A stretch of DNA of 64,000 bases, from NCBI GenBank assembly GCA_029204225.1, contig CM055109.1:44517054-44581053 (forward strand), in the 5' to 3' direction. The stretch is from Diphasiastrum complanatum. Taxonomy: Eukaryota > Streptophyta > Lycopodiopsida > Lycopodiales > Lycopodiaceae. Position 1 is the first letter of the stretch; each line of letters begins with the position of its first letter. Shown here in pieces: positions 45,901 through 54,309 of this stretch. The position numbers and the translations under genes are program-made. Below the pieces are notes generated by a model, which saw only the letters and a program-made list of their open reading frames with translations, was not told the origin of the DNA and made no database searches.

Positions 45901-48140
45901 TAGGGCTTAGATTCGATGCACACTTGTGGAGACCATAAATTTGTGATTGTTTTGCATTCATAGGTACATTCTCATCTCTTTTGAATACTTAATTAATTAA
46001 TTAAATAGAGGAACCGTGCCACGGTTCAAAGAAACGTGCCACGGTTCAAGGAACCGTGGTACGGTTCCTTCCACGGTTCCCAGGACTCACGGTTCTGGGA
46101 ACCGTGGGTTCTATGCATTAAAGAAAGCAACTATAATAGTAGTAGGGTTGTTATATTTGGTGTTTTCACCTAAGATGTCACCGCCTCCAAATTGTTCATG
46201 TAGGCCTACTAGATTTTAGTAATGCACAACAATGCAGATTTCACAGATGTACAGATGATTTGACAGATGTGAAATCATCTGAAATCATCATTGATTTGAC
46301 AGATTTCACATGATGTACAGATGATTTGACAGATGATACAGATGATTTGAGTCATTTGACAGATGAATCATGATGCAGATGATTTCACAGATGATTGACA
46401 GATTTCACAGATGATTTCACAGAATTCACAGTCAGATTTTTTTGGCCCTTTTTTTGCATATTTTTTTGGGTTATTTTTGGGGTTGAAACTACAAAAATGA
46501 TTAATTAATCAATCAGTACGGTTCACCACGGTTTTGGGCAAAAAAATTTAAGAACCGTAAGGTTCTCAGAACCGTGGTGAACCGATAACGGTTCATTAAT
46601 TCTATGCTTTAATGCCATGTGAATTATAGCTATAGATGCTTATTTTTAGTTGGCATTCTAACATATTGGTGTGGGGAATTACATGTTGAAAAAACCCCAA
46701 GAAAATAGGCTCGACCAAAATTTGAACACCTTTATGAAGGCTCAAATGATCTCCATTGGGGAAACGGATGGGGTCTCTTGCAGTCTTGAGCTTGGACCAA
46801 CATATTTGATGTATAAATGGATGCATCTAAATAGGCAATTGGAAGGCTGCAAGAGAGTCATCCCTCTTAATAAGGTTTACAATGACGTTTCTTACACAAT
46901 GATAAATTCGTTACACCAGACATTAATACTAAGTACCTCTTTTATTCAGCATGGATACGAAACGAAAAAGGGAAAGCCAGTACCTCTTTGAGAACATCAA
47001 TGTTAATCTCAGACTGTTGCAATGAATCCTCTGCACTGCCCTGAATACATGACATGTGTACTTGCTTGTCTCCATGTGTGAGGTGCATTTCTGAAACACC
47101 AGTCAAAAGGTTTGGATCAAACCGAACACCCCGTGTTTGCACCCTATTTGTATTGAGAATGTAGACAAGCTCCTTCCCAAAAGCATCATTTCCAACCTTG
47201 CCCATAAATTCAACTCTGCCGCCCAAACGTGCAAGCGCTATTGCAACATTATAAGAAACAGTCCCTGGGGCACGGGCAAAATCAGGAGGGTTCCACTGCA
47301 AAGCTTTCCACTGCGAATATGCGTCTGGGTCCATCTGTCTCAAACTTATCTTGACGTTAGGAACAAACTCGTGAATTGCATGCCCGAAACAGCAAACCAA
47401 TGGTGGCCAATCGTAATCTTCATCTTCGTCCTCATCTCCATCTACTTTAAGCTCATGAATTGCATCTTTTTTGGTTGTATCAGAGGCACTCTTAGGTGTT
47501 TGTGACTCCTTGTTTGTAACTTTTCTGATTTTAGCAGAAGATCTTTTGGGTGCCTCTGATTCTTTACCACCTGTGCAGAACTGATAGTTTAGTTACATCA
47601 GGAATGAAGTGCATGAACCTGTGTATTCCGTTTGCTATCTATTTAAGTTTTCTAGTTCCATAGCTGCATTTTGAGAGAAAACCACCATTTGAATTTTGTA
47701 GGATGGTCTTCAGGGCTTGTTTAGCCTACTTTCATATCAGAACAATCACCTGACAGAGAAAAGGCTTTCAATTGTAGGTAATAATATCTGAGCACATTGC
47801 TAAGGTTGACAAACAAATAAGCCAAAACTGAGAAAACCCCAGAGCAAATAAGGACACACTAGGATCGCAGGAAAAGGATGCCGTCTACTCTGATACCTGC
47901 CACCAAAGAGTTGGTATAAGCACCCTGCTGTACTGCAGCTCCGCCGTGGCTTCTCACAGAACCTTTGTGGGATTGCGACCAAGGGCGGCATTTATTGGCA
48001 ACCGAAACTGAACTATAGAAACGCAAGGTAGCGTTGGCTTGGTGGGCATTTGCGTTGCGTGCTGCCAGCCTAGAAAGGCGCAGCTGCTGCTGCTGCTGCA
48101 GCTGTTCTGAAGTTACACCGTAAACCGCCAGCGAGAGCAT
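24189..48140 (-). CDS. FLN1: FLN1-type fructokinase-like protein, plastid (4 exons)
   Basis: Coding exons are 48140-47897, 47570-46984, 25110-24600 and 24376-24189. All introns are GT-AG and all phases agree, giving 509 residues. Residues 1 to about 80 are a Ser/Arg/Gln-rich plastid transit peptide. An acidic run [11 protein letters not shown] (125-135) leads into WPPLVCCFG, whose paired cysteines (141-142) are the feature tied to thioredoxin-z binding in FLN1 and FLN2. The pfkB fold follows: [46 protein letters not shown] and [12 protein letters not shown] (437-448). The C-terminus [13 protein letters not shown] favours FLN1 (PAP6) over FLN2. FLN proteins act in the plastid-encoded RNA polymerase complex in nucleoids and are not thought to be sugar kinases. 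Intron 2 is 21,873 bp and full of transposons. No stop or frameshift is seen. Confidence 0.9.
24600..25110 (-). CDS. FLN1: FLN1 exon 3
   Basis: Acceptor GGTAACAG|ACTCGATTATTCC at 25110 gives [14 protein letters not shown], matching the family after ...KE. The exon ends GTTGCCG|GTTAGG at 24600 in phase 1. It carries the second half of the pfkB fold up to [11 protein letters not shown]. Confidence 0.9.
25111..26390. other. FLN1 intron 2, 3' part without recognised element
   Basis: AT-rich. 25810-26050 contains imperfect reiterations of CAGATTGCTGAA and CAGTTTGCTGGAA. No coding motif is seen. Confidence 0.5.
26400..28640 (-). mobile_element. Copia fragment: RT, RNase H, PPT and probable 3' LTR
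   Basis: On the minus strand, 28500-28030 reads copia RT ([32 protein letters not shown]) and about 27895-27865 reads [12 protein letters not shown]. 27189-26950 reads the end of RNase H ([35 protein letters not shown]). A polypurine tract TTAAGGGGGA lies at about 26938-26948, with TGTTAGAAAATAATG following, so a 3' LTR should extend left to roughly 26400; its far end is not defined. Many stops occur. Integrase and gag are absent. Confidence 0.8.
28725..29060 (+). mobile_element. Copia integrase fragment (+)
   Basis: The sequence reads WHERFGHL, then [16 protein letters not shown] (zinc-binding pre-integrase module), a TAG, then [17 protein letters not shown] and [17 protein letters not shown], the first catalytic aspartate region of copia integrase. 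It is cut at about 29060, where minus-strand copia sequence begins, so this is an inverted junction. Confidence 0.8.
29061..29306 (-). mobile_element. Copia protease-integrase link fragment (-)
   Basis: The minus strand reads [20 protein letters not shown] and [14 protein letters not shown], the conserved segment between copia protease and integrase. It abuts the plus-strand fragment head to head. Confidence 0.75.
29307..29780. other. No recognisable gene
   Basis: Short AT-rich words such as ACTACATAGTACATACTAC recur. Sequence of the same style occurs between the hAT exons, so this may be the 3' untranslated end of that transposon. Confidence 0.4.
29822..32613 (-). pseudogene. hAT transposase core and C-terminus
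   Basis: Transposase would cut and reinsert the element. The reading runs from 32613 down: [18 protein letters not shown] and [20 protein letters not shown]; after an intron [16 protein letters not shown] and [20 protein letters not shown]; then [28 protein letters not shown] and, near 30780-30670, [20 protein letters not shown] with ACERNWS and IHTKKRNRL, the dimerisation domain. Exon edges show good sites: acceptors TTGTGCAG, CTATGCAG, TTCTTGCAG and GATTCAG; donors CAG|GTATGC, GAG|GTAATA and CAG|GTAACT. A 100-codon acidic Ser/Glu tail frame (30121-29822) may be the last exon. The segments are open, so the only obvious lesion is the copia insertion. Confidence 0.8.
32619..32892 (+). repeat. 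5' LTR of copia element
   Basis: Starts (AG)TTAGAATT and ends AATTCTAAGT, giving short inverted ends TTAGAATT/AATTCTAA. Nearly identical to 38299-38572. Confidence 0.92.
32893..32904 (+). promoter_or_regulatory. Primer-binding site, initiator Met tRNA
   Basis: TGGTATCAGAGC is the exact complement of the plant initiator Met tRNA 3' end, directly after the LTR. A leader of about 1.28 kb without recognised genes separates it from gag. Confidence 0.95.
34187..38244 (+). pseudogene. gag-pol: Copia gag-pol polyprotein, interrupted
   Basis: Gag starts [17 protein letters not shown] (34187) with [15 protein letters not shown]. The zinc knuckle [17 protein letters not shown] is read at 34915-34965. 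Protease has [12 protein letters not shown] (35085-35120). Integrase has the H-H-C-C module ending [14 protein letters not shown], the D of DLCGPMRT, the D of LRSDSGGEY and the E in [15 protein letters not shown] has [34 protein letters not shown] and YVDDLIITG. RNase H ends SKHIEIQ-like [14 protein letters not shown] and ADIFTKPL. Stops at about 34454, 34838, 37490 and 37728, and a frame change near 36560-36640, break it. The stops fit TGG or CAG mutated by one transition. Confidence 0.92.
38299..38572 (+). repeat. 3' LTR of copia element
   Basis: Partner of 32619-32892, same length, with about seven substitutions and no indel. Preceded by the purine tract, followed by GGTGC. Confidence 0.92.
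38575..39304 (-). pseudogene. hAT transposase N-terminus with BED zinc finger
   Basis: ATG at 39304 opens [31 protein letters not shown] and [15 protein letters not shown] form a BED-type zinc finger (two Cys, then His/Cys), used for DNA binding in hAT transposases. The exon ends at GAGAG|GTAAAC near 39056. At the left edge CAAATAG|GTATGGTTGCACC is an acceptor with the start of the core exon, interrupted at once by the copia LTR. Short middle exons between 38600 and 39000 are not securely defined. Confidence 0.75.
39310..39345. repeat. (CT)n microsatellite
   Basis: Uninterrupted CT run just upstream (minus sense) of the hAT BED exon. It is followed by a stretch of TTCTAAG/TAACTAG words to about 39500. 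Confidence 0.95.
39538..39860. repeat. (CA)n-rich simple-sequence region
   Basis: Several ACACAC runs alternate with TCACACAATATC, ACTCAC and CT runs. No gene; an open frame through it is only repeat-encoded. Confidence 0.95.
39908..39963. repeat. C tract plus (CT)n
   Basis: About 14 C followed by about 21 CT units. It lies at the junction between the hAT side and the truncated minus-strand copia element. Confidence 0.95.
39990..43743 (-). pseudogene. gag-pol: Copia gag-pol, 3'-truncated, minus strand
   Basis: ATG at 43743 opens [19 protein letters not shown] and [19 protein letters not shown] (gag). A frame break follows, then UBN2-like residues and the knuckle [14 protein letters not shown] (about 42900-42950). 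Protease has [12 protein letters not shown] (about 42690). Integrase has [26 protein letters not shown] and [13 protein letters not shown] (about 41790). RT has [16 protein letters not shown] (about 40650), [13 protein letters not shown] and [10 protein letters not shown] (about 40390). The frame stops being copia at SQFMHAP (about 40005), so the rest of RNase H and the 3' LTR are missing. Compared with the element at 32.6 kb the gag is clearly different, so this is another family. Confidence 0.88.
44443..44454 (-). promoter_or_regulatory. Primer-binding site, initiator Met tRNA (minus strand)
   Basis: GCTCTGATACCA on the plus strand is TGGTATCAGAGC read on the minus strand, directly before the sequence TCCTACA that ends the LTR. 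The leader between it and gag (43744-44442) repeats the word GGGCGCCCTCCT several times. Confidence 0.93.
44455..44950 (-). repeat. 5' LTR of truncated copia element (outer end uncertain)
   Basis: Its inner end is fixed by the primer site. The outer end is a guess: TCTAACA near 44942-44948 would read TGTTAGA on the minus strand, a common copia LTR start. There is no second LTR copy to confirm it. Confidence 0.45.
44951..46002. other. FLN1 intron 2, no recognised element
   Basis: Short frames only; nothing recognisable. TTAATTAATTAATTAA at about 45990 leads into the repeat element at its right. Confidence 0.45.
46003..46600. repeat. Foldback-like element built on GAACCGTG/CACGGTTC
   Basis: Both ends are packed with the word CACGGTTC and its complement (46012-46110 and 46515-46592), so the ends can pair with each other. 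The centre is a tandem array of GATGATTTGACA/CAGATG-type units (46220-46440). Both edges carry TTAAT (ATTAATTAA on the left, CATTAATTC on the right). The layout is that of a non-autonomous foldback or MITE-like element. No coding capacity is seen. Confidence 0.6.
46984..47570 (-). CDS. FLN1: FLN1 exon 2
   Basis: Acceptor TGCACAG|GTGGTAAAG at 47570 completes the split Gly codon. The exon carries the acidic linker, CC motif and N-terminal half of the pfkB domain, and ends DVLKE|GTACTG at 46984 in phase 0. Confidence 0.9.
47897..48140 (-). CDS. FLN1: FLN1 exon 1 (transit peptide)
   Basis: ATG at 48140-48138 opens [20 protein letters not shown]. The exon ends ...GCAG|GTATCAG at 47897 in phase 1. 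Composition (Ser, Arg, Ala, few acids) is that of a plastid transit peptide. The five-glutamine run comes from a CTG-type repeat. Confidence 0.85.
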
Positions 48141-48246
48141 ATCTCCTTGTAGAATGTGGGTGCATCAAAGGAGGCAAGCACAGCAAGCAGTTTTGGGAGC
48201 TCAAACTGCACAGAAATCTCAAATTTTAAGCCTAAAACACAAACAA

Positions 48247-48248
<2 letters not shown>

Positions 48249-48305
<57 letters not shown>
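48249..48305. repeat. (CT)n tract 110 bp upstream of FLN1 ATG
   Basis: 57 bp with one TTT interruption. In the sense of FLN1 (minus strand) it reads (GA)n and lies where the 5' UTR or core promoter is expected. GA repeats are bound by plant BBR/BPC GAGA-binding proteins; use of this one is not shown by the sequence. Confidence 0.9.
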
Positions 48306-48306
<1 letters not shown>

Positions 48307-48609
48307 TAAATGGACAATGCAAAGAAGGGATGGGATGCCCATTTTAATGTGGTGGTTTTGCTCCAAGTCAATGTCATGTGGGAGGCAAGGTGCTCCAAGT
48401 TTGAATCTCAAGGTAACAATGGGCCTAGAGATGATTTGGAGTTCAAATCAAAAGGTAACGATAATAGGCTGAAACAACTTTTTTGCACATCTATGAACCA
48501 TCATTTTTTTTTGAGCTCTCCATATCCAAACCTCTTATCATTTTTTTTGAGCTCTCCATATCCAAACCTCTAGCATATCCAAGATTCTTGAACAAATTTT
48601 TATGCATGT

Positions 48610-48611
<2 letters not shown>

Positions 48612-48659
<48 letters not shown>
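48612..48659. repeat. (CT)n microsatellite
   Basis: About 24 pure CT units, the second of four tracts upstream of FLN1. Just before it, TTTTTTTTGAGCTCTCCATATCCAAACCTC is approximately duplicated in tandem (48504-48572). Confidence 0.95.
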
Positions 48660-48662
<3 letters not shown>

Positions 48663-48805
48663 CACTCTTCTTGAGGCTTGAACTTTCCAAAATGTAGATT
48701 GCTCACACAAGTTTTGACCTCCGAAAATTGTCGACTATAGGTCATTAGAATTTTAGGGCACGTGGCCCAATGAAAAAGAGTGAATTGGTTTTTCTCCGAA
48801 ACATA

Positions 48806-48809
<4 letters not shown>

Positions 48810-48858
<49 letters not shown>

Positions 48859-48860
48859 CC
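48810..48860. repeat. (CT)n microsatellite
   Basis: Pure CT run ending in a short C tract; third of the cluster. Confidence 0.95.
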
Positions 48861-49122
48861 CGCCAAAATCATAAAAATGTAACCCTAACCCTAGAAGTAG
48901 CCCTCACCTTTTACTAATAGCTAGCAAAGTTTGAATACAAATACAACACAAACATCACTCAAAACTCAAAAAAAATATGATTGTAGAGTGACAAGAACAA
49001 ATCTAATTTATTCACTATATTTAGTCCATTATCTCACGTTGCTCCTTTTCCACACAAAATTGCAAACCCTCTGAAGCAATGATGGTTGAGCTCTTGTACC
49101 TCACTCGATCAATCCCTTCCAT

Positions 49123-49238
<116 letters not shown>

Positions 49239-50149
49239 GATTCACTCTCTTGAATGTTCTAGATCACAAATGTCTCAAATATTCCAAATGGCGGTAGGGC
49301 AAGAACATTTTAGAATGTTCGAGATTGTGAATATTCTAGTTGTAGAAAAGAAATTAGGGCACACATGGCAAAATCAAAATGCTTGGCACATGTTTTATCA
49401 ATCGCTCAAGACATTCTCTCTCACATATTGTAGTAGCCAACTCTTTGAGTGGTTAGTGATCACATACTCCATCGACCCTATTTTAATGAGTGTATTTTTC
49501 GTTGTGTTGTGGCTTTAGCATGAATGTTAAACTTAGGGTGGTTCTAGATTAGCGGCAAGTGCCTTTGTCTGGCCCTTTCTCTTGTCGCCCATTTTTTCAA
49601 TGTTTGCAAGTGAGATGATGGACAATAAGACCTAGCTAGTAAGTGCTACATGGAGTTTTGCGATTTGATTGACCCTTTTGAATCCATGTCATGCCATTGA
49701 TCCATTTTTTTTAAGTTGCCCTTGGAAACTCAACATGCCAATACAAAAAATTGCTTTCACTTGCCCAAACGTGGCAAAAAGCCCTTGCTAGCTCATATGT
49801 CACATGGTGGCAACTCAAAGTAAGTATTGTAGTGGGAGAGGCCTCAATGGACAAATGGAAGGACTTAATTTTAGATGATAAACTTGTCAGGAATTCAAGT
49901 CTCAATGCACCCTTTACTATGAGTGACACTAAATAAGGCAAATTATATGCACATTTTTGCTTGTGTCTTGTGCCTCATAGACGGCCTGGGTATGGGCCTG
50001 GGTATGACAGAGGTTTTTGGCCCTACCTCTTAAAGGCCAAGGGTATTGTCATAGTTTGCACAAAAGATGGCATGCTTATGGAGAGTTGAAGCCAAAATTC
50101 AACTTGGAAGGTGAGCATAAAGTCCTTGCTTGAGATGAATGAGTTGATG
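49239..50149. other. No recognisable gene
   Basis: Short frames on both strands; nothing recognised. It leads into the copia gag scrap. Confidence 0.45.
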
Positions 50150-50430
50150 GATCGTTGTAGGTGTGGAGGAGAGACCTTTGGCACTTCAAGAACAATTGAG
50201 GTATGATAGGAGGGCAAAGAAAGCTCTTCATATGATCAAGATGAATGTGACTAATGAACTTCTCAAGGAAATTGGTAAGTGTACTTCATCCAGTGAGGCT
50301 TGGGAAACCTTGAAGAAGGTTTATGAGTCCAAGTCTACATCAAGGGTTCTAAGCCTTAGGAGGAAATTTTTTCAAAGTTTACAAAAGAAGGATGAAAGTA
50401 CTCATGCTTTTGTTTGGACTCAAGAGGGCT
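50150..50430 (+). mobile_element. Copia gag (UBN2-type) fragment
   Basis: The sequence reads DRRAKKALHMIKMNVTNELL, SSEAWETLKKVYESKST and RVLSLRRKFFQSLQKKDES, the conserved core of copia gag. It stops at TAG at about 50430, with no knuckle or pol after it. Confidence 0.8.
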
Positions 50431-50935
50431 AGTTTGATTAGGTTGTCCTTACTATTTTTAACCACTAGAGATGTTGATTAGGTCGAATTTGGACCTCCCC
50501 TAATTGGTAAAAGAGATACATTGAATCTAGTCATGTTAGATCTAGGTTTTTGGCAAGTAGCTAGAAATTTCCATAAGTTGATAAGCTTGGACAAAATGAT
50601 CTAAATGGTCAATAGGCTGTTATAAATAGGCATACAAGCATGTGAAGAGATTCATCTCTCTCATTCTTCTCTCATTCATTTCAGCCAAATCTACCACCCA
50701 ATACCACTTATATTAGCACCCTCTTTGTGGGATTTCTAACGCGTTTCCAAGGGAAATTTTTGAGTTGTTTTTCAGTACATTAGAAAAGTAAACACAAAAC
50801 TCTCTTTAGCTTTATTCATTTTTTTGAAACTGAAACTATAATCTTGAATTTATTTCCATTAAATATAAATTGTTTTCCCATTTCAGTTCTGGGATTTGGT
50901 TGGCAAATTTTTTGGAAAATTTTTCAAATAAAAGA
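50431..50935. other. No recognisable gene
   Basis: AT-rich, no coding motif. Could include upstream exons of the methyltransferase relic, but none is evident. Confidence 0.4.
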
Positions 50936-52763
50936 CAAGTTGCTAAGGGTGTCTCTTCATCAAAGAAAAAGCCCACCCAACCTGCACTTGTTCAATTTCG
51001 GCTAACATGGGAATCTCATAAAGGAACAATATGCAGGGGATCCCATCACAAGAAATCATAATCAATGTTTTGTCTAGAGTTGCAGATGGACAATTAAGCC
51101 TTGCTTAGATGGAAAAAGAGTTTCAAAGGTAATTTTCGTTTAAGGGATTTTTTTTTTCTCGTGTCTCTTTTTAAGTAGAAACTTTCTAACGTCATTGTTA
51201 AAACTTTGGGCACACACTTTCATGAAAATTTAGGAAGTTACGGTGAAGGGCCTCAATTGCCAGAATTGGGTTGAGTGGCTGCCAGTCTCTTTATCCAAAC
51301 AGTACGAGAGATGAGGAACTTCGAAGATTTTTTATTTTATGCAGGGACATGGTGAGTTTAGCTCGAATTTTTTTCGTGTTTTTATATTTTTATCTTGTTT
51401 TAGTCCACGCTGAGCATAGATTTTCCTGGACAATGAAACATTTTGTTTCAAAACTTAAATTTCATTCTTGTAAAGAGTTTTAGTTGTTTTGGTTTGTTTG
51501 TCTATGCTAAGCAAGGCTTAAATTATTGAACATTGTTTTTTAAAAAAAATATTTTATTAATTTATGATGAGCATGGCTATTATTTCAATAATTGCAGACT
51601 TTCGAGAATAGGAAAAGTGGCCAGCTTCTTAAACAATTCATGACACATTTGCAAAAGGCAAGGCATAGAAGAGGCAGAGGGAGCTTCAACAGACTAAGGA
51701 GGTTGTTGTTGAAAACGATCCGAAAGAGACTTACATCCCCAAATCTATTGATGATCAATCCTGTCACTACACTATTTAATGGGGTGATGCAAAGTAGATT
51801 TTAAGGTTTGTCAAGAGAAGAACTTTACACACTTTGCATCGCTGACATTCTCTACGGTTTCAAGATGAAAGAGTCTCTCAATGACGAGACGCATTTTAAA
51901 TACACGTGGGTGAAGAAAGTAGTTGTTTGATTTCTGGAGGTGCTCCACTTTGGAGAATAGCGATATTTCACTCTAGTTGGCAACAAGTTGGGGTTCACAA
52001 GGCCTTGTTGGAGGCTTGCAACATTGACATTGAGAATGTCATTTGGTAAGTAGAAACTTTGATTATTGTACTTTTGCAGTCTTTAATTTTTAATTACAAA
52101 TCTTTATTTTCATTATTTTTGTTTTAAATGTTTGCAGGTTTAAACCAAATGTGAGGAGTTCTTTTGGTGCTCATCTCTGCAACACAGTTGCGTACAATAG
52201 CATTGGCTATTTTTCAACTGAAGATATCGATGCTCCATTACAACACTATCAATTGTACGAATTTTTCCAACCACTTAAGTCGTTTAGATCAAGACATCAA
52301 CATGTTGCTAGAGAATTGCTAGATATTGTACATACAGACATCTGTAATTTTGCTTACAGAGAGCATATTTGTAAAAAGATTTGGTACATGCATAACATTA
52401 GAAAGTGAATGTTTTCACACCCAACATACTGGATTTTGGATTTATTTAGCGGTAGTGGGACTACTAGTGCATGTGATGTCGCACCTATAGAACTAGATTA
52501 TAGTTTTATAAAAATGAGATTGACATGGATTTCAGTTTTGCCGGATAAATTCCATGAGGTGGGCAAAGTGGGACCAAATGAAGATGGAGCCTCAACCACC
52601 TGCCAGTGGAATTGCATGGGATGAGGGAGACATGGCGGAAGTTGTTGAGCAAGATTACAACATCATCATTGAAGTTGTAAGTCAAGAGGCTCCAGTTGTC
52701 CCTTTAGCAATTGCTCAAGAGCCCACTGAAGTCGATCCAAATAACTTAGTGCAAAACTTTTGA
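50936..52763 (+). pseudogene. Relic of a beta-class amino DNA methyltransferase (N6A/N4C type), spliced
   Basis: The hallmarks of a beta-class methyltransferase appear in order: WGDAK-IL (51780-51800), IADILYG at the place of the catalytic (D/N/S)PPY motif IV (51838-51858), LISGGAPLWRI (51927-51960), NVIWFKPN across a splice, and LDLFSGSGTT, the S-adenosylmethionine-binding motif I (52436-52465), followed by the IELDYSFIKMRL helix. Introns with clean sites are visible: 51129 to about 51226, 51352-51597 and 52046-52137 (TTG|GTAAGT...TTTGCAG|GTT), so this is not a processed copy. Upstream exons carry GIPSQEIIINVLSRVADGQL and VKGLNCQNWVEWLPVS. An acidic C-tail ends at 52763. Several stops and about three frameshifts, plus ILY in place of PPY, indicate an inactive gene. 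It may have been host-encoded or carried by a transposon. Confidence 0.72.
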
Positions 52764-53555
52764 ATGTACTTCAAATAATATCAATAAAGTGACTTGTATT
52801 TTTTCTATTAAGTATTTCAAAAATGAGATTTATCTTTGTTGTGAATTTCAATTATTTTGTCTTACAAAATAAATTGAACAATGTTGCATATAATCTGAGT
52901 CTTGAATTTTATTTAACTCTCGCATTTTACAATGATGTTTGCAAGTGTGAAAATTCTCAGCTCTAAATATAAACAAGCTTTCAAACAAAGATTAAAGCTC
53001 TTTAAAGTGTATGTTTTTTTAATAAAAAAAATTAATATTCTATAAAAACCTTAATTTACATGGTTAACAATTATTATTCATTGCTTCAAATTTCAAGGAT
53101 TTTATTTTTTGCAAATTTGTTATGATTTTAGTCCAACATTTTGAAAATACTCACATCGAATTCAAAACATTTCCAAAATGTAACATTTCAAAAATAATCA
53201 GTTAATTAAAACAATTAAGAATACAAAATTAATGTGAGTTTTCAAAAAATTATAAAAGCTTTTAAAAAATGGGTGTCTCTGCCATTTCTCGTTTCAAAGG
53301 ATTTTGTGTTTGCTCTTTTTTACCTACTCTCTTTGGTTTGTATATCGATGAGCTTGATGATGTTATTAGCTAAGATGCATGTTTTGGATTGTAGTCTTGG
53401 AGATATTCTGATTGCCATCTTACTATCAGTTGATGATGTAAGTAACTCTAGTCTCGTAGACTAGAGGAGGGCTTTAGTGGCATTTGAACAATATTTTGAG
53501 AGTGAATATAGTGGATTTCTTTCCTAGCCTATCCTCAACCCAAGATACGAGCAAT
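52764..53555. other. No recognisable gene
   Basis: Very AT-rich with short frames. A hydrophobic frame at 53234-53464 resembles nothing I know. Confidence 0.45.
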
Positions 53556-53566
53556 CTAGCATCCAG

Positions 53567-54272
53567 AGATGAAGTTAGTTGTCACGCGTAGGTTCGTTCC
53601 AATGAGAGCGATAGCATATCTCAGAATTCAGCATGAATGGAAGATCCACATCTAACTCTAACATCCATTAACAATAAGCATTAACATTACAACGATCGAC
53701 AATGAAGATAGCTTACTCTTCTCTCTCTCCCTTTCTCTCACAAAAAGCATAAGAAATAGCAATTCCAATAACGTTCAGATCCAACAAGTAGCAAATACAA
53801 TAAAAGCATGAGAGATGGAGGAAAAGTGATAGAGAGCAAGGACACTCACAAATCCATTCCATAAGAGAACCAATCTGCTTGTATTGAAATGAGGATATGA
53901 ACACGTGTAGCAAACTTGAGTTTGCCCCTATTTATAGTAGAGAGGAGGATCTTGGCCTCAAAATCCTATTTGTCCATTTCTACCTCCCTAACTATTCAAA
54001 CTTAAAAAAGAGTTGGAACCATTCAAAATTGGAGGGAACCAATTTGAATTTGAATTTGAATTTGAACCAATTTTGGTGGGAGTCCCAACTTTATTCACTA
54101 ACTTGACATTTAGGCCTGTGACATTAAAAGTTCCACAAAAGACCTAAAGTCCTTTTATTGACTTGTAACTACTCAAATAACTATGTGATTATCTGGTTGG
54201 ACTTAGACACGTAGGGTGCCAGATCCCTCTCACTTATTAACTAGGCTTAGGGTTGCCTTGGGATCCGCAAAC
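53567..54272 (-). repeat. Left direct repeat (3' LTR if minus-sense)
   Basis: Aligns with 56326-57026 throughout. Contains AATTTGAATTTGAATTTGAA, with fewer units in the right copy, and a CT-rich run. Confidence 0.85.
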
Positions 54273-54309
54273 CCTCCAACAGTATCCCCCACCAAACTGG
54301 TGACGGTCC

